Shown here: positions 54,466 to 63,616 of the stretch, piece by piece
How the letters are laid out: each line of letters starts with the position of its first letter
Numbering within the stretch: position 1 is the stretch's first letter
Source: Haemophilus_D parainfluenzae_AD
GTDB lineage: Bacteria > Pseudomonadota > Gammaproteobacteria > Enterobacterales > Pasteurellaceae
DNA length: 64,000 nt
Assembly: GCF_001679325.1 (NCBI RefSeq)
Contig: NZ_LZMX01000012.1
Reading direction: 5' to 3' (one strand)
Made by a program: the position numbers and the translations under genes
Notes under the pieces: generated by a model
What the model was told of the DNA's origin: nothing
Seen by the model: the letters and a program-made list of their open reading frames with translations, nothing else
Databases searched by the model: none

Positions 54466-55407
54466 ATGGCAAAAGTAGCAACAATTACCTTAAATGCCGC
54501 TTACGATTTAGTTGGGCGTTTGCCGCGTATTGAAATAGGCGAAGTGAACACCGTTGAAACCCTTGGTATTTTTCCTGCTGGTAAAGGTATCAATGTCGCT
54601 AAAGTGTTGAAAGACTTGGGTGTAGAGGTGGCTGTTGGTGGTTTCTTAGGTGAAGACAACGTTGGTGATTTCGAAACGCTATTTAAAAAACAAGGCTTGG
54701 AAGACAAATTTCATCGTGTAGCAGGTAAAACTCGTATTAATGTAAAAATTACGGAAACCGAAGCCGATGTGACGGACCTAAATTTCTTAGGTTATCAAAT
54801 CACTCCAGAAGCTTGGCAGCAATTTACAGCAGATTCTTTAGCGTATTGCCAAAACTTTGACATCGTTGCGGTTTGCGGCAGTTTACCACGTGGTGTCAGT
54901 CCTGAATTATTTGCAGATTGGCTTAATCAGTTACATCAAGCTGGTGTGAAAGTCGTATTAGATAGCAGTAATGCTGCACTCACAGCAGGTTTGAAAGCCC
55001 ATCCTTGGTTGGTGAAACCAAATCATCGTGAATTGGAAGCGTGGATTGGTCACCCACTAAATTCTCTTGATGAAATTATTGCTGCAGCTAAAAAACTTAA
55101 AGCAGAAGGCATTGCTAACGTCATTATTTCGATGGGCGCGAATGGTTCTTTATGGCTGAATGATCAAGCTGTTATTCAAGCTCAACCACCTAAATGTGAA
55201 AACGTGGTAAGCACCGTAGGAGCGGGTGATTCTATGGTGGCAGGTCTAATTTACGGTATTGAAAAAGGCTTGTCTCAAGCGGACACCTTAGCATTTGCAA
55301 GTGCAGTTTCTGCCTTTGCGGTTTCGCAAAGTAACGTGGGCGTGAGCGATACCGCCTTGCTTGAGCCAATTCTGGCGAATGTCAAAATTTCTGTGATTGA
55401 AGGATAA
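54466..55407 (+). CDS. fruK: 1-phosphofructokinase FruK
   Basis: PfkB-family sugar kinase converting fructose 1-phosphate to fructose 1,6-bisphosphate. 313 residues; catalytic GAGDS motif at 252-256 and the N-terminal GKGINVAKVL segment typical of 1-phosphofructokinase. The ATG at 54466 is 3 bp after the fruB stop with an AAGGAG site; a GTG one codon earlier is possible. Confidence 0.97.
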   Translation: MAKVATITLNAAYDLVGRLPRIEIGEVNTVETLGIFPAGKGINVAKVLKDLGVEVAVGGFLGEDNVGDFETLFKKQGLEDKFHRVAGKTRINVKITETEADVTDLNFLGYQITPEAWQQFTADSLAYCQNFDIVAVCGSLPRGVSPELFADWLNQLHQAGVKVVLDSSNAALTAGLKAHPWLVKPNHRELEAWIGHPLNSLDEIIAAAKKLKAEGIANVIISMGANGSLWLNDQAVIQAQPPKCENVVSTVGAGDSMVAGLIYGIEKGLSQADTLAFASAVSAFAVSQSNVGVSDTALLEPILANVKISVIEG

Positions 55408-55411
55408 TGTA

Positions 55412-57088
55412 ATGAATTTGTTTTTAACTCAATCTCCGCAAATTGGTGCGGCAAAAGCCTATTTACTTCGCCAAGCATTGAGCATGGCAGCGAAAAAAGC
55501 CAATCATACTGTGGTTGAGCAAGCCAAAGAGGCGGATTTAGTGATTGTTTTCGGATCTACTTTGCCAAACTCTGCTGAACTTGTGGGCAAAAAAGTCTTT
55601 TTAGCCAATGAAGATGCGGCAATTGCATCACCTGAAGTCACGCTGACGAATGCGCTTAATCAAGCAGTGGACTATGTTCAACCGGCTCAAAGTGCGGTTG
55701 AATTTGGCGGCGTTTCTGGCGTCAAAAATATTGTCGCGGTGACAGCTTGTCCGACGGGGGTTGCGCATACCTTTATGTCTGCTGAAGCCATTGAAACTTA
55801 TGCGAAAAAACAAGGTTGGCAGGTAAAAGTCGAAACGCGTGGCCAAGTGGGCGCAGGTAATGAGATTACTCCAGAGGAAGTTGCTGCAGCAGATTTAGTC
55901 TTTGTTGCTGCTGATATTGATGTACCGTTAGATAAATTCCAAGGTAAACCGATGTATCGTACGTCGACCGGTTTGGCGTTAAAGAAAACGGCACAGGAAT
56001 TCGATAAGGCATTTAAAGAAGCGAAAATTTATGAAGGCGGTGCAGCAAAATCTTCTGAGAAATCAGAAGAAAGCGGTGAGAAAAAAGGCGTCTATAAACA
56101 TTTGATGACCGGTGTGTCGCACATGTTGCCGTTGGTGGTTGCCGGTGGTTTGCTAATCGCGATTTCCTTTATGTTTGGTATCGAAGCCTTCAAAGATGAA
56201 ACGATTTTCCATGGCATTCCAAAAGCCTTAATGGATATCGGTGGCGGTGCCGCATTCCATTTGATGATTGCAGTATTTGCCGGCTATGTGGCTTTTTCTA
56301 TCGCAGACCGTCCAGGGCTTGCGGTAGGTCTCATTGGCGGTATGTTAGCCACCACAGCGGGTGCTGGGATTTTAGGTGGTATTATTGCCGGTTTCTTATC
56401 GGGTTATGTGGTGAAAGGGTTAAATGCAACCATTAAATTGCCGGCAAGTTTAACTTCCTTAAAACCGATTTTAATTCTACCGCTCTTTGGTACTTTGATT
56501 GTCGGCCTCGCCATGATTTATGTGATTAACCCACCGGTTTCACAAATTATGACCACCTTAAGTGATTGGTTGAAATCCATGGGTGAAGTTAATGCGATGG
56601 TGTTGGGTGCGATTATCGGTGCGATGATGTGTATTGATATGGGGGGGCCAGTAAACAAAGCAGCTTATACGTTCTCCGTGGGAATGTTGGCCTCTCAAGT
56701 TCACACCCCAATGGCCGCCGCTATGGCAGCAGGTATGGTGCCGCCAATTGGTATGGCGATTGCAACTTGGATTGCACGCAGTAAATTTACCAGCAATCAA
56801 CGTGATGCAGGTAAAGCTTCTTTTGTCTTAGGCTTATGCTTTATCTCTGAAGGCGCATTGCCGTTTGTGGCTGCCGATCCATTACGTGTGATTATTAGCT
56901 CGGTTATCGGTGGTGCAACTGCTGGCGCAATTTCAATGGCATTAAATATTTCTCTGCAAGCACCACACGGTGGTTTATTTGTGATTCCTTTTGTTTCTGA
57001 ACCATTACTCTACTTAGGTGCAATTGCAATAGGTGCATTATTAACTGGCGTGATTTATGCGGTGATTAAGCCAAAAGTGACAGAATAA
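55412..57088 (+). CDS. fruA: Fructose PTS IIBC component FruA
   Basis: Inner-membrane permease that imports fructose as fructose 1-phosphate. 558 residues: a degenerate IIB' domain (1-95), the active IIB domain with phosphorylated Cys113 in ACPTGVAHTFM, and a IIC domain with about 9 membrane helices from residue 230. Start ATG 55412, 4 bp after fruK. A terminator built from paired uptake sequences follows. Confidence 0.97.
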   Translation: MNLFLTQSPQIGAAKAYLLRQALSMAAKKANHTVVEQAKEADLVIVFGSTLPNSAELVGKKVFLANEDAAIASPEVTLTNALNQAVDYVQPAQSAVEFGGVSGVKNIVAVTACPTGVAHTFMSAEAIETYAKKQGWQVKVETRGQVGAGNEITPEEVAAADLVFVAADIDVPLDKFQGKPMYRTSTGLALKKTAQEFDKAFKEAKIYEGGAAKSSEKSEESGEKKGVYKHLMTGVSHMLPLVVAGGLLIAISFMFGIEAFKDETIFHGIPKALMDIGGGAAFHLMIAVFAGYVAFSIADRPGLAVGLIGGMLATTAGAGILGGIIAGFLSGYVVKGLNATIKLPASLTSLKPILILPLFGTLIVGLAMIYVINPPVSQIMTTLSDWLKSMGEVNAMVLGAIIGAMMCIDMGGPVNKAAYTFSVGMLASQVHTPMAAAMAAGMVPPIGMAIATWIARSKFTSNQRDAGKASFVLGLCFISEGALPFVAADPLRVIISSVIGGATAGAISMALNISLQAPHGGLFVIPFVSEPLLYLGAIAIGALLTGVIYAVIKPKVTE

Positions 57089-57102
57089 TCGATTTTTTCG
57101 AT

Positions 57103-57136
57103 TAAAAAGTGCGGTAATTTTTAACCGCACTTTTAA
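57103..57136. terminator. Terminator of fruBKA made of an inverted uptake-sequence pair
   Basis: TAAAAAGTGCGGT and ACCGCACTTTTA form a perfect stem around an 8-nt AT loop, directly after fruA. Confidence 0.82.
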
Positions 57137-57173
57137 TTTATCAGGTATAATTACAATGATTTAGGGAGGAATT

Positions 57174-57431
57174 ATGGATAAGTATAATAAACTCCGCATT
57201 GAATGGGATTGTCGTCGAGGCATGCTTGAGTTGGATAAAATTATCATGCCTTTTTATAAAGCGCATTTTGACCAACTGACTGATAATAAAAAAGATATTT
57301 TTATTCGTTTACTTGCCAGTACGGATTTACAGCTTTTTTCGTGGTTTTTTAATGGCAGTCAATCAGAAGATGCTGAAGTGCAAGCGATGGTTGAATATAT
57401 CCAGGATGTGCAGAAAACGAACGTTCGTTAA
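57174..57431 (+). CDS. sdhE: FAD assembly factor SdhE
   Basis: 85-residue helical protein that promotes covalent FAD attachment to SdhA and FrdA. The RGMLELD motif (15-21) is the conserved RGxxE-type signature. A strong AGGGAGGAATT site precedes ATG 57174. No sdh or frd gene is in the window. Its position just upstream of rpoE recalls E. coli, where the sdhE (ygfY) locus is elsewhere; the neighbours here give no functional hint. Confidence 0.92.
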   Translation: MDKYNKLRIEWDCRRGMLELDKIIMPFYKAHFDQLTDNKKDIFIRLLASTDLQLFSWFFNGSQSEDAEVQAMVEYIQDVQKTNVR

Positions 57432-57455
57432 TTTTTTGAAATTTTTTATACATAA

Positions 57456-57483
57456 GGAACTTTTCAATTTTAACTCTGTCTGA
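57456..57483 (+). promoter_or_regulatory. Sigma-E promoter of rpoE
   Basis: GGAACTT (57456-57462) and TCTGA (57479-57483) are separated by 16 bp, the consensus for RpoE-dependent promoters. It lies 64 bp upstream of rpoE and implies autoregulation. Confidence 0.85.
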
Positions 57484-57547
57484 TAAAGCAACAATAGCTT
57501 GCTGTCTTGAATATATGAAGGCGTGTTAGACGTAGCATAGGAGATAT

Positions 57548-58123
57548 ATGGCTGAACAGCTAACAGATCAGGCTTTGGTAGAAAGAGTGCAGCAAGGCGA
57601 TAAAAAAGCCTTTAATTTATTGGTTTCTCGTTATCAAAATAAAGTAGCCGGACTTTTAACCCGCTACATTTCTCATAACGACATTCCAGATGTTGTACAA
57701 GAATCCTTTATTAAGGCTTATCGTTCCATTGAATCTTTTCGGGGCGATAGTGCATTCTACACTTGGCTATATCGAATTGCCGTAAATACGGCGAAAAACT
57801 ACTTAACGGCACAGGGGCGCCGTCCACCGAGCGAAGATATTCTGGCTGAAGATGCCGAAGGCTACGATGTGGGAACCCATTTACGTGATGTAGATACCCC
57901 TGAAAATGAAATGTTATCTAGCGAACTTGAAAAAGTGGTATTTGATACTATTCACAGTTTGCCGGAAGATTTAAGAACCGCGATTACTTTGCGTGAGCTT
58001 GAAGGTTTAAGTTACGAAGAAATCGCAGAAATAATGGATTGCCCAGTAGGCACTGTACGTTCTCGCATTTTCCGTGCTCGGGAAGTGATTGAGAACAAAA
58101 TACAACCGCTTATGCAACGTTAA
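57548..58123 (+). CDS. rpoE: RNA polymerase sigma-E factor RpoE
   Basis: ECF sigma factor for envelope stress. 191 residues, exactly the E. coli length. Region 2 (VQESFIKAYRSIESFRGDSAFYTWLYRIA in summary form, about 50-80) and region 4 with ELEGLSYEEIAEIMDCPVGT are intact. Preceded by a consensus sigma-E promoter; rseA follows 21 bp later. Confidence 0.98.
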   Translation: MAEQLTDQALVERVQQGDKKAFNLLVSRYQNKVAGLLTRYISHNDIPDVVQESFIKAYRSIESFRGDSAFYTWLYRIAVNTAKNYLTAQGRRPPSEDILAEDAEGYDVGTHLRDVDTPENEMLSSELEKVVFDTIHSLPEDLRTAITLRELEGLSYEEIAEIMDCPVGTVRSRIFRAREVIENKIQPLMQR

Positions 58124-58144
58124 AATAAAGTCGGAGTTTATAAA

Positions 58145-58726
58145 ATGCAAAAAGAGTTACTTTCAGCCTATATGGATGGAGAAGAAGTCAGTGCCGAGTT
58201 GACGGAACAACTTTGTCAGGATAAAGATTCACAAGAATCTTGGGCGGCATATCACACCGTAAGAGCAGTAATGCGTAAAGAGTCACCAGTGTTGCTAGGT
58301 GCTGATTTTACGGCGAAAATGGCTGATTTAATTGAATTAGAAGAAGTAAAACATGTTGAGATTACTGTTTCTCAACCAACACCGGAGGAAGCCGATAGCT
58401 TACCATTCGTGCAAAAATTAAAAGCATTCTTTGCACCAATGACACAAATTGCTGTGGCTGCAGGTGTGTGTTTAGTAGCAGTAGTAGGTGTACAATCATT
58501 TAATGCGAAAAACACCTCGGTTACACCTGAAAACCCAGTTTTACAAACCTTGCCATTTAACAGTTCTGTTCAAGAAGTAAGTTACAACGCTCCGACCAAA
58601 GATGTAGCCACTTCGGAACAGGTTGAGCAGAAAAATCGCCGTATTGGTACGATGTTGCAAAACTATGAATTACAGCGTCGTATGCATGCAGATAGCTTAA
58701 ATGTGGGTAGCAACCAAGCGAAATAA
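58145..58726 (+). CDS. rseA: Anti-sigma-E factor RseA (MclA)
   Basis: Single-pass inner-membrane anti-sigma factor. 193 residues: the N-terminal cytoplasmic RpoE-binding domain (1-70, MQKELLSAYMDGEE, WAAYHTVRAVMR), one membrane helix at about 99-118, then a periplasmic tail that RseB would bind. Expected DegS and RseP target. The C-terminal tail is shorter and more divergent than in E. coli (216 aa). Confidence 0.95.
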   Translation: MQKELLSAYMDGEEVSAELTEQLCQDKDSQESWAAYHTVRAVMRKESPVLLGADFTAKMADLIELEEVKHVEITVSQPTPEEADSLPFVQKLKAFFAPMTQIAVAAGVCLVAVVGVQSFNAKNTSVTPENPVLQTLPFNSSVQEVSYNAPTKDVATSEQVEQKNRRIGTMLQNYELQRRMHADSLNVGSNQAK

Positions 58727-58744
58727 TTACAGCAATTAATCGAT

Positions 58745-58775
58745 AATTCACCACCTAGGCGTGGTGAATTTTTTT
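58745..58775 (+). terminator. Intrinsic terminator between rseA and rseB
   Basis: Perfect 10-bp stem AATTCACCAC / GTGGTGAATT with loop CTAGGC and a run of T, inside the rpoE-rseA-rseB group. It would lower rseB expression relative to rpoE-rseA. Confidence 0.8.
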
Positions 58776-58795
58776 ATGGATCAATTGATTTATTT

Positions 58796-59740
58796 ATGAA
58801 AAAAACGTTTCTCAAATTAACCGCACTTTTAGGATTATTCTTATTGCCTTTTACGGCATTTGCAGAAGAGCCAATCCAGTCATTAAATAAAATGTCGCAA
58901 GCAATGCGGGATTTAAATTATGAGATTGCTTTTGTGCAAACTACGCCAACGAATATGGACTCGTTCCGTTATCGTCATATTAAGCAAGGGCAAAAAGTGT
59001 ATGCACAATTGGTGACATTAGATGGTGAACAACAAGAAATCATCCAACGCGGTAATTTAGTCAGCTATTTCCAGCCAGGTTCAAGTGCTTTCACAATTAA
59101 CAGTAGTGAAATTGTGGATGCACTACCTGCAGTAATTCGTACTGATTTTAGTAAGCTTAGTCAGAATTATGATTTTATTAAGCTTGGAAAAGACCGAATT
59201 GCAGGACGATTTGTCGATACCATTCGCATTGTGCCAAAAGACGATTTTCGCTATCAATATCTCATTTTCTTAGATGAAGAAAATAGTTTGTTATTGCGTG
59301 GTGATATGCTTGATCGCGAAGGTAAGTTGCTTGATCAATTCCGTGTGGTCACGTTATATATCGATAATCGTCTACGAGGTTTAACAGATTACCTTAATAA
59401 GGTGTCAGTGCCACCACTTTTAAGTGAAGGGAAACAAGAGTCATCGCTTTCAATCAATTGGAAAACTGATTGGTTACCACAAGGTTTTGATTTAGTTCGA
59501 CAAAATCAAGATGTGATAGATGGTGAAGTGATTGAAAATGCGTTATTTAGTGATGGTCTTTTCACTTTCACCCTTTATGTCAATAAAGCCGACAGCACCG
59601 CTGCAAAAGAAAATACGTGGAAACAAGGGGCTTATACGATTTACAGTGAAGTAATGGGCGATAAAGAAATTACCTTTATCGGACAGCTTCCAATTGCCGC
59701 TGCTAAGCGAATTGTGCAAGGTGTAACATTCCTAAAATAA
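58796..59740 (+). CDS. rseB: Sigma-E regulatory protein RseB
   Basis: Periplasmic sensor that binds RseA and shields it from DegS, released by lipoproteins or LPS intermediates. 314 residues with Sec signal ending FTAFA and the MucB/RseB two-domain layout (LolA-like N-terminal part, smaller C-terminal domain from about 215). No good ribosome site precedes the ATG. A 7-codon mini-ORF (ATG 58776, TGA overlapping the rseB ATG) could allow coupled initiation. Confidence 0.94.
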   Translation: MKKTFLKLTALLGLFLLPFTAFAEEPIQSLNKMSQAMRDLNYEIAFVQTTPTNMDSFRYRHIKQGQKVYAQLVTLDGEQQEIIQRGNLVSYFQPGSSAFTINSSEIVDALPAVIRTDFSKLSQNYDFIKLGKDRIAGRFVDTIRIVPKDDFRYQYLIFLDEENSLLLRGDMLDREGKLLDQFRVVTLYIDNRLRGLTDYLNKVSVPPLLSEGKQESSLSINWKTDWLPQGFDLVRQNQDVIDGEVIENALFSDGLFTFTLYVNKADSTAAKENTWKQGAYTIYSEVMGDKEITFIGQLPIAAAKRIVQGVTFLK

Positions 59741-59814
59741 TTCACTAGAAGTGAGAAAGTTGCTATTTTATGTCCCCTTGCTATACTTTCTTCACCTAAT
59801 GGATTTTGATAGCT

Positions 59815-59840
59815 AAACCCCGTCCTGCGGGGTTTTGTTT
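59815..59840 (+). terminator. Terminator between rseB and mobB
   Basis: Stem AACCCCG / CGGGGTT with loop around TCCTG and a TTTTGTTTT tail. The approximately 135-bp gap otherwise shows only an uptake core (59846) close to mobB. Confidence 0.85.
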
Positions 59841-59875
59841 TATCAAGTGCGGTCATTTTTCTTAAGGTTTTTACA

Positions 59876-60385
59876 ATGAATAATCCCTTTCCTCTTCTTG
59901 GCATCACTGGTTACAGCGGTAGTGGCAAAACCACATTATTGGAAAAATTACTTCCTCAATTAATCAAAAAAGGTCTACGTGTTTCAGTCATTAAACACAG
60001 CCATCACAACGCTCACGTGGATAAAGAGGGCAAAGACAGTTGGCGCATGAAAGAGGCGGGGTCTGCGCAAGTTATTATGGCTTGTGATACTCGTTGGGCA
60101 TTAATGACAGAAACCCCTCAAGCGCCGGTTTCTTTAGCTTATTTAAGCCAACAATTTGATCGTCATTTAACGGATTTAGTTTTGGTAGAAGGATTTAAAC
60201 AAGAACCTATTCCAAAGATTCTATTGCATCGACAAGAGATGACAAAACCTTTGCCGGAATTAGATGAAAACGTGTTGGCTTTAGCAACAGATTATTCGCT
60301 TGAAACTGACCGCACTTTATTAGATATTAATCACATTGAACAGATCGCTGAGTTTATTTATCAATGGTGGAAAAAGACGCAGTAA
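59876..60385 (+). CDS. mobB: Molybdopterin-guanine dinucleotide biosynthesis adaptor MobB
   Basis: GTP-binding adaptor that helps MobA make MGD. 169 residues; the P-loop GYSGSGKT is at 12-19, followed by the conserved HSHHNAHVDKEGKDSWR segment and the VLVEGFK motif. Unlike E. coli it is far from mobA (37988). Its 3' end overlaps the next transporter gene by 22 bp. Confidence 0.96.
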   Translation: MNNPFPLLGITGYSGSGKTTLLEKLLPQLIKKGLRVSVIKHSHHNAHVDKEGKDSWRMKEAGSAQVIMACDTRWALMTETPQAPVSLAYLSQQFDRHLTDLVLVEGFKQEPIPKILLHRQEMTKPLPELDENVLALATDYSLETDRTLLDINHIEQIAEFIYQWWKKTQ

Positions 60386-61770
60386 TAGAACGCCAGCATT
60401 ATAAAGGGCTGGCTTGGGTAGCTTCCATGGCTTTGTTTATGCAAAGCTTGGATGCGACTATTTTAAATACTGTCTTACCCACCATTGCAACAGATCTGCA
60501 AACCCCTGTCTTTGAAATGCAAATGGCGATTATCGCCTATTCTCTTGCCGTAGCCTTATTTATTCCTTTAACTGCTTGGGCGGCTGCTAAATTTGGTACA
60601 CTTACGGTTTTCCGCTCCGCTGTTTTTACCTTTGTATTCGGTTCAGTCGCTTGTGCGATGGCCACTTCTCTCGAAACTCTTGTGCTTGCACGGATTCTTC
60701 AAGGTATTGGCGGTGCGTTTATGATGCCGGTTGCTCGCCTTGCGATTATTCAAACCGTACCGAAAAATCAATTAATTAATGCCTGGAATTTAATGGCGAC
60801 AGCGGGATTGATTGGCCCGATTCTTGGTCCGATTTTAGGTGGTTGGCTTGTGGTACATACATCATGGCATTGGATTTTCTTAATCAATATTCCGATTGGC
60901 ATGTTAGGCTTTTGGGCTGCGGCTAAAGTGATGGGCAATCATAAGGGTAATGCGAATAAGTTAGACTGGACGGGCTTTTTGCTCTTTGCGTTTGGTTTAG
61001 TTGGGCTCACTCTTGGGCTTGATTTACTCGGAGAAAGTCACCGTGACAATATGACCACATACAGTGCATTGTCGGTTGGTATTGCATTATTGGTCGCCTA
61101 TTATTTTTATGCGAAAGGTAATGAACGTGCCATTTTGCCGTTATCTCTTTTCAATACAAGAACATTCCGATTAGGAATTGCAGCCAATATCTTTATTCGT
61201 CTTTCCGGTTCGGCTGTGCCCTTCTTATTGCCATTAATGTTCCAACTTTCTTTTGGTTATTCTGCAGCGGTGTCAGGCTGGTTACTTGCACCCATTGCGC
61301 TGATGTCTGTCGTATTTAAACGCTTTATTGGACATATCTTAAATATCTTAGGTTATAAAACCACGTTAATTTTATCGTCACTTTTAATGGTAGGCTCGAC
61401 GGTTTCCATGTCATGGCTTGATACCTCATCATCAACGACATGGATTATATGTAATCTGATGTGGTACGGTGCCTGCATGTCGATGATTTTTACCTCAATT
61501 AACACTCTTACCGTTGGCGACCTATCACAGGCACAAAGCGGTGTAGGCTCAACGGTGCTGAGTATTGTGCAACAAGTAGGAATCGGATTTGGTATCGCTG
61601 TGGCATCTATTATTTTGACGTTATATCGTCAATTCATGGGTAACGACGATGCATTACAACATGCTTTCAGTTACACGTTTCTGACCACTTCTGTTTTTGC
61701 TATTGCATTAGTTTGGATATTGAGTTATTTACGCAAAACAGACGGGGATCATTTGCGAAAAAAACGCTAA
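60364..61770 (+). CDS. MFS drug transporter, DHA2 family (MdtD-like)
   Basis: 468 residues with about 14 membrane helices; the DHA2 motif FMQSLDATILNTVLP is in helix 1 and motif C-type glycines lie around GLIGPILGPILGG. Length and sequence resemble E. coli MdtD (471 aa). Proton-driven export of unknown small molecules. The ATG at 60364 lies inside the end of mobB. No ribosome site is obvious, so coupling to mobB translation is likely. Confidence 0.88.
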   Translation: MVEKDAVIERQHYKGLAWVASMALFMQSLDATILNTVLPTIATDLQTPVFEMQMAIIAYSLAVALFIPLTAWAAAKFGTLTVFRSAVFTFVFGSVACAMATSLETLVLARILQGIGGAFMMPVARLAIIQTVPKNQLINAWNLMATAGLIGPILGPILGGWLVVHTSWHWIFLINIPIGMLGFWAAAKVMGNHKGNANKLDWTGFLLFAFGLVGLTLGLDLLGESHRDNMTTYSALSVGIALLVAYYFYAKGNERAILPLSLFNTRTFRLGIAANIFIRLSGSAVPFLLPLMFQLSFGYSAAVSGWLLAPIALMSVVFKRFIGHILNILGYKTTLILSSLLMVGSTVSMSWLDTSSSTTWIICNLMWYGACMSMIFTSINTLTVGDLSQAQSGVGSTVLSIVQQVGIGFGIAVASIILTLYRQFMGNDDALQHAFSYTFLTTSVFAIALVWILSYLRKTDGDHLRKKR

Positions 61771-61796
61771 TATTAAATGCCTTAGTCTAATTTGTT

Positions 61797-61817
61797 ATAA
61801 GAAAGATCTTTTTCTTA
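61797..61817 (+). terminator. Possible terminator after the MFS gene
   Basis: ATAAGAAA / TTTCTTAT inverted repeat around GATCT in the gap before hbpA. AT-rich and weak. Confidence 0.4.
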
Positions 61818-61903
61818 TTTCTTAAAAGTTTGATTTGCTTATATCTTAAGTAAAATTTTATATTCATGTTTGGGTGTTTTGCCCGATTAAAGAAGGAAAA
61901 CTT

Positions 61904-63550
61904 ATGAAATTAAAAGCGACCTTAACTCTTATTGCAGCTAGTTTGTTTTTAGCAGCTTGTGATCAATCTGGTTCTGCGACAAAAGAAAATGCAAAAGCAG
62001 AAACAGCAAAACCTTCAGGTAATAATACATTTGTGTACTGTACAGCGAAGGCACCACTTGGCTTTAGCCCAGCATTAGTAATGGAAGGTACATCTTACAA
62101 CGCAAGTTCACAACAAGTGTATAACCGTTTGGTTGAATTCAAAAAAGGCTCTACTGATCTTGAGCCAGCCTTGGCTGAAAGCTGGGAGATCAGTGACGAT
62201 GGTTTAACTTACACATTCCATTTGCGTAAAGGGGTGAAATTCCATACCACAAAAGAATTTACGCCAACACGTGATTTTAATGCGGATGATGTGCTCTTTT
62301 CTTTCCAACGTCAGTTAGATCCTAACCACCCTTATCACAATGTATCGAAAGGGACTTATCCGTATTTCAAAGCGATGAAATTCCCAGATTTATTAAAATC
62401 AGTTGAGAAAGTGGATGACAACACCGTTCGTATTACCTTGAATAAAAAAGATGCGACTTTCTTAGCAAGCTTGGGGATGGATTTTATTTCTATTTATTCC
62501 GCTGAATATGCTGATGCGATGCTGAAAGCGGGTAAACCAGAAACAATCGATAACAAACCGGTAGGTACAGGTCCGTTTATTTTTGTGGATTACAAAACTG
62601 ACCAAGCGGCACAATATGTAGCGAATGAAACCTATTGGAAAGGTCGTACACCGCTTGATCGTTTAGTCATCAGCATCGTGCCAGATGCGACGACGCGTTA
62701 TGCGAAGTTACAAGCGGGTTCTTGTGATTTAATTTTATTCCCTAACGTGGCGGATTTAGCCAAAATGAAAACTGATCCGAAAGTACAGCTTTTGGAACAA
62801 AAAGGTTTGAACGTGGCATATATCGCATTCAATACGGAAAAAGCACCGTTTGATAACGTGAAAGTGCGTCAAGCATTGAACTATGCGGTAGACAAAAAAG
62901 CGATTATTGAAGCGGTTTATCAAGGTGCAGGCACTGCAGCGAAAAACCCACTACCACCAACAATTTGGAGTTATAACGACGAAATCCAAGATTATCCGTA
63001 TGATCCAGAGAAAGCAAAACAGCTTTTAGCGGAAGCAGGTTACCCAAACGGTTTTGAAACTGACTTCTGGATTCAACCAGTGGTGCGTGCGTCTAACCCA
63101 AATCCAAAACGTATGGCTGAACTTGTGATGGCAGACTGGGCGAAAGTTGGCGTAAAAGCAAATCCAGTCACATTTGAATGGGCTGACTATCAAAAACGTG
63201 CTAAAGCAGGCGAGTTAACGGCAGGTATCTTCGGTTGGTCAGGTGATAACGGTGATCCGGATAACTTCCTTTCTCCATTACTTGCAAGTGCGAATGCGGG
63301 AAACTCAAACTTTGCTCGTTTCAAAAATGCTGAATTTGATGCCTTATTAGATAAAGCGATTGGCTTAACCAATAAAGATGAGCGTGCTGCACTTTATAAA
63401 CAAGCACAAGTGATTTTCCATGAGCAAGCGCCATGGATTCCGGTTGCACATTCTGTTGGTTTCGCACCACTTAGCCCTCGCGTAAAAGGCTATGTACAAA
63501 GCCCATTTGGCTATGATGCGTTTTATGGCGTGAGTGTTGATGGTAAATAA
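61904..63550 (+). CDS. hbpA: Heme/glutathione-binding lipoprotein HbpA (GbpA), ABC substrate-binding protein
   Basis: Family 5 (peptide/DppA-type) extracytoplasmic solute-binding lipoprotein. 548 residues with lipobox FLAAC, lipidated Cys at 19. It matches H. influenzae HbpA closely from memory (CTAKAPLGFSPAL ... YVQSPFGYDAFYGVSVDGK). First reported as heme binding, later shown to bind glutathione and deliver it to the Dpp permease. Start ATG 61904 follows AGAAGGAAAACTT. No permease genes are adjacent. Confidence 0.95.
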   Translation: MKLKATLTLIAASLFLAACDQSGSATKENAKAETAKPSGNNTFVYCTAKAPLGFSPALVMEGTSYNASSQQVYNRLVEFKKGSTDLEPALAESWEISDDGLTYTFHLRKGVKFHTTKEFTPTRDFNADDVLFSFQRQLDPNHPYHNVSKGTYPYFKAMKFPDLLKSVEKVDDNTVRITLNKKDATFLASLGMDFISIYSAEYADAMLKAGKPETIDNKPVGTGPFIFVDYKTDQAAQYVANETYWKGRTPLDRLVISIVPDATTRYAKLQAGSCDLILFPNVADLAKMKTDPKVQLLEQKGLNVAYIAFNTEKAPFDNVKVRQALNYAVDKKAIIEAVYQGAGTAAKNPLPPTIWSYNDEIQDYPYDPEKAKQLLAEAGYPNGFETDFWIQPVVRASNPNPKRMAELVMADWAKVGVKANPVTFEWADYQKRAKAGELTAGIFGWSGDNGDPDNFLSPLLASANAGNSNFARFKNAEFDALLDKAIGLTNKDERAALYKQAQVIFHEQAPWIPVAHSVGFAPLSPRVKGYVQSPFGYDAFYGVSVDGK

Positions 63551-63565
63551 TTAACGGACTATACT

Positions 63566-63596
63566 AGCCCTTGCAACTGCAAGGGCTTTTTGTTTT
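63566..63596 (+). terminator. Terminator of hbpA
   Basis: Perfect stem AGCCCTTGC / GCAAGGGCT with a 4-nt loop and TTTTTG tail, 15 bp after the hbpA stop. Confidence 0.9.
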
Positions 63597-63616
63597 CAAG
63601 CAAAAGGAGAAAGAAA

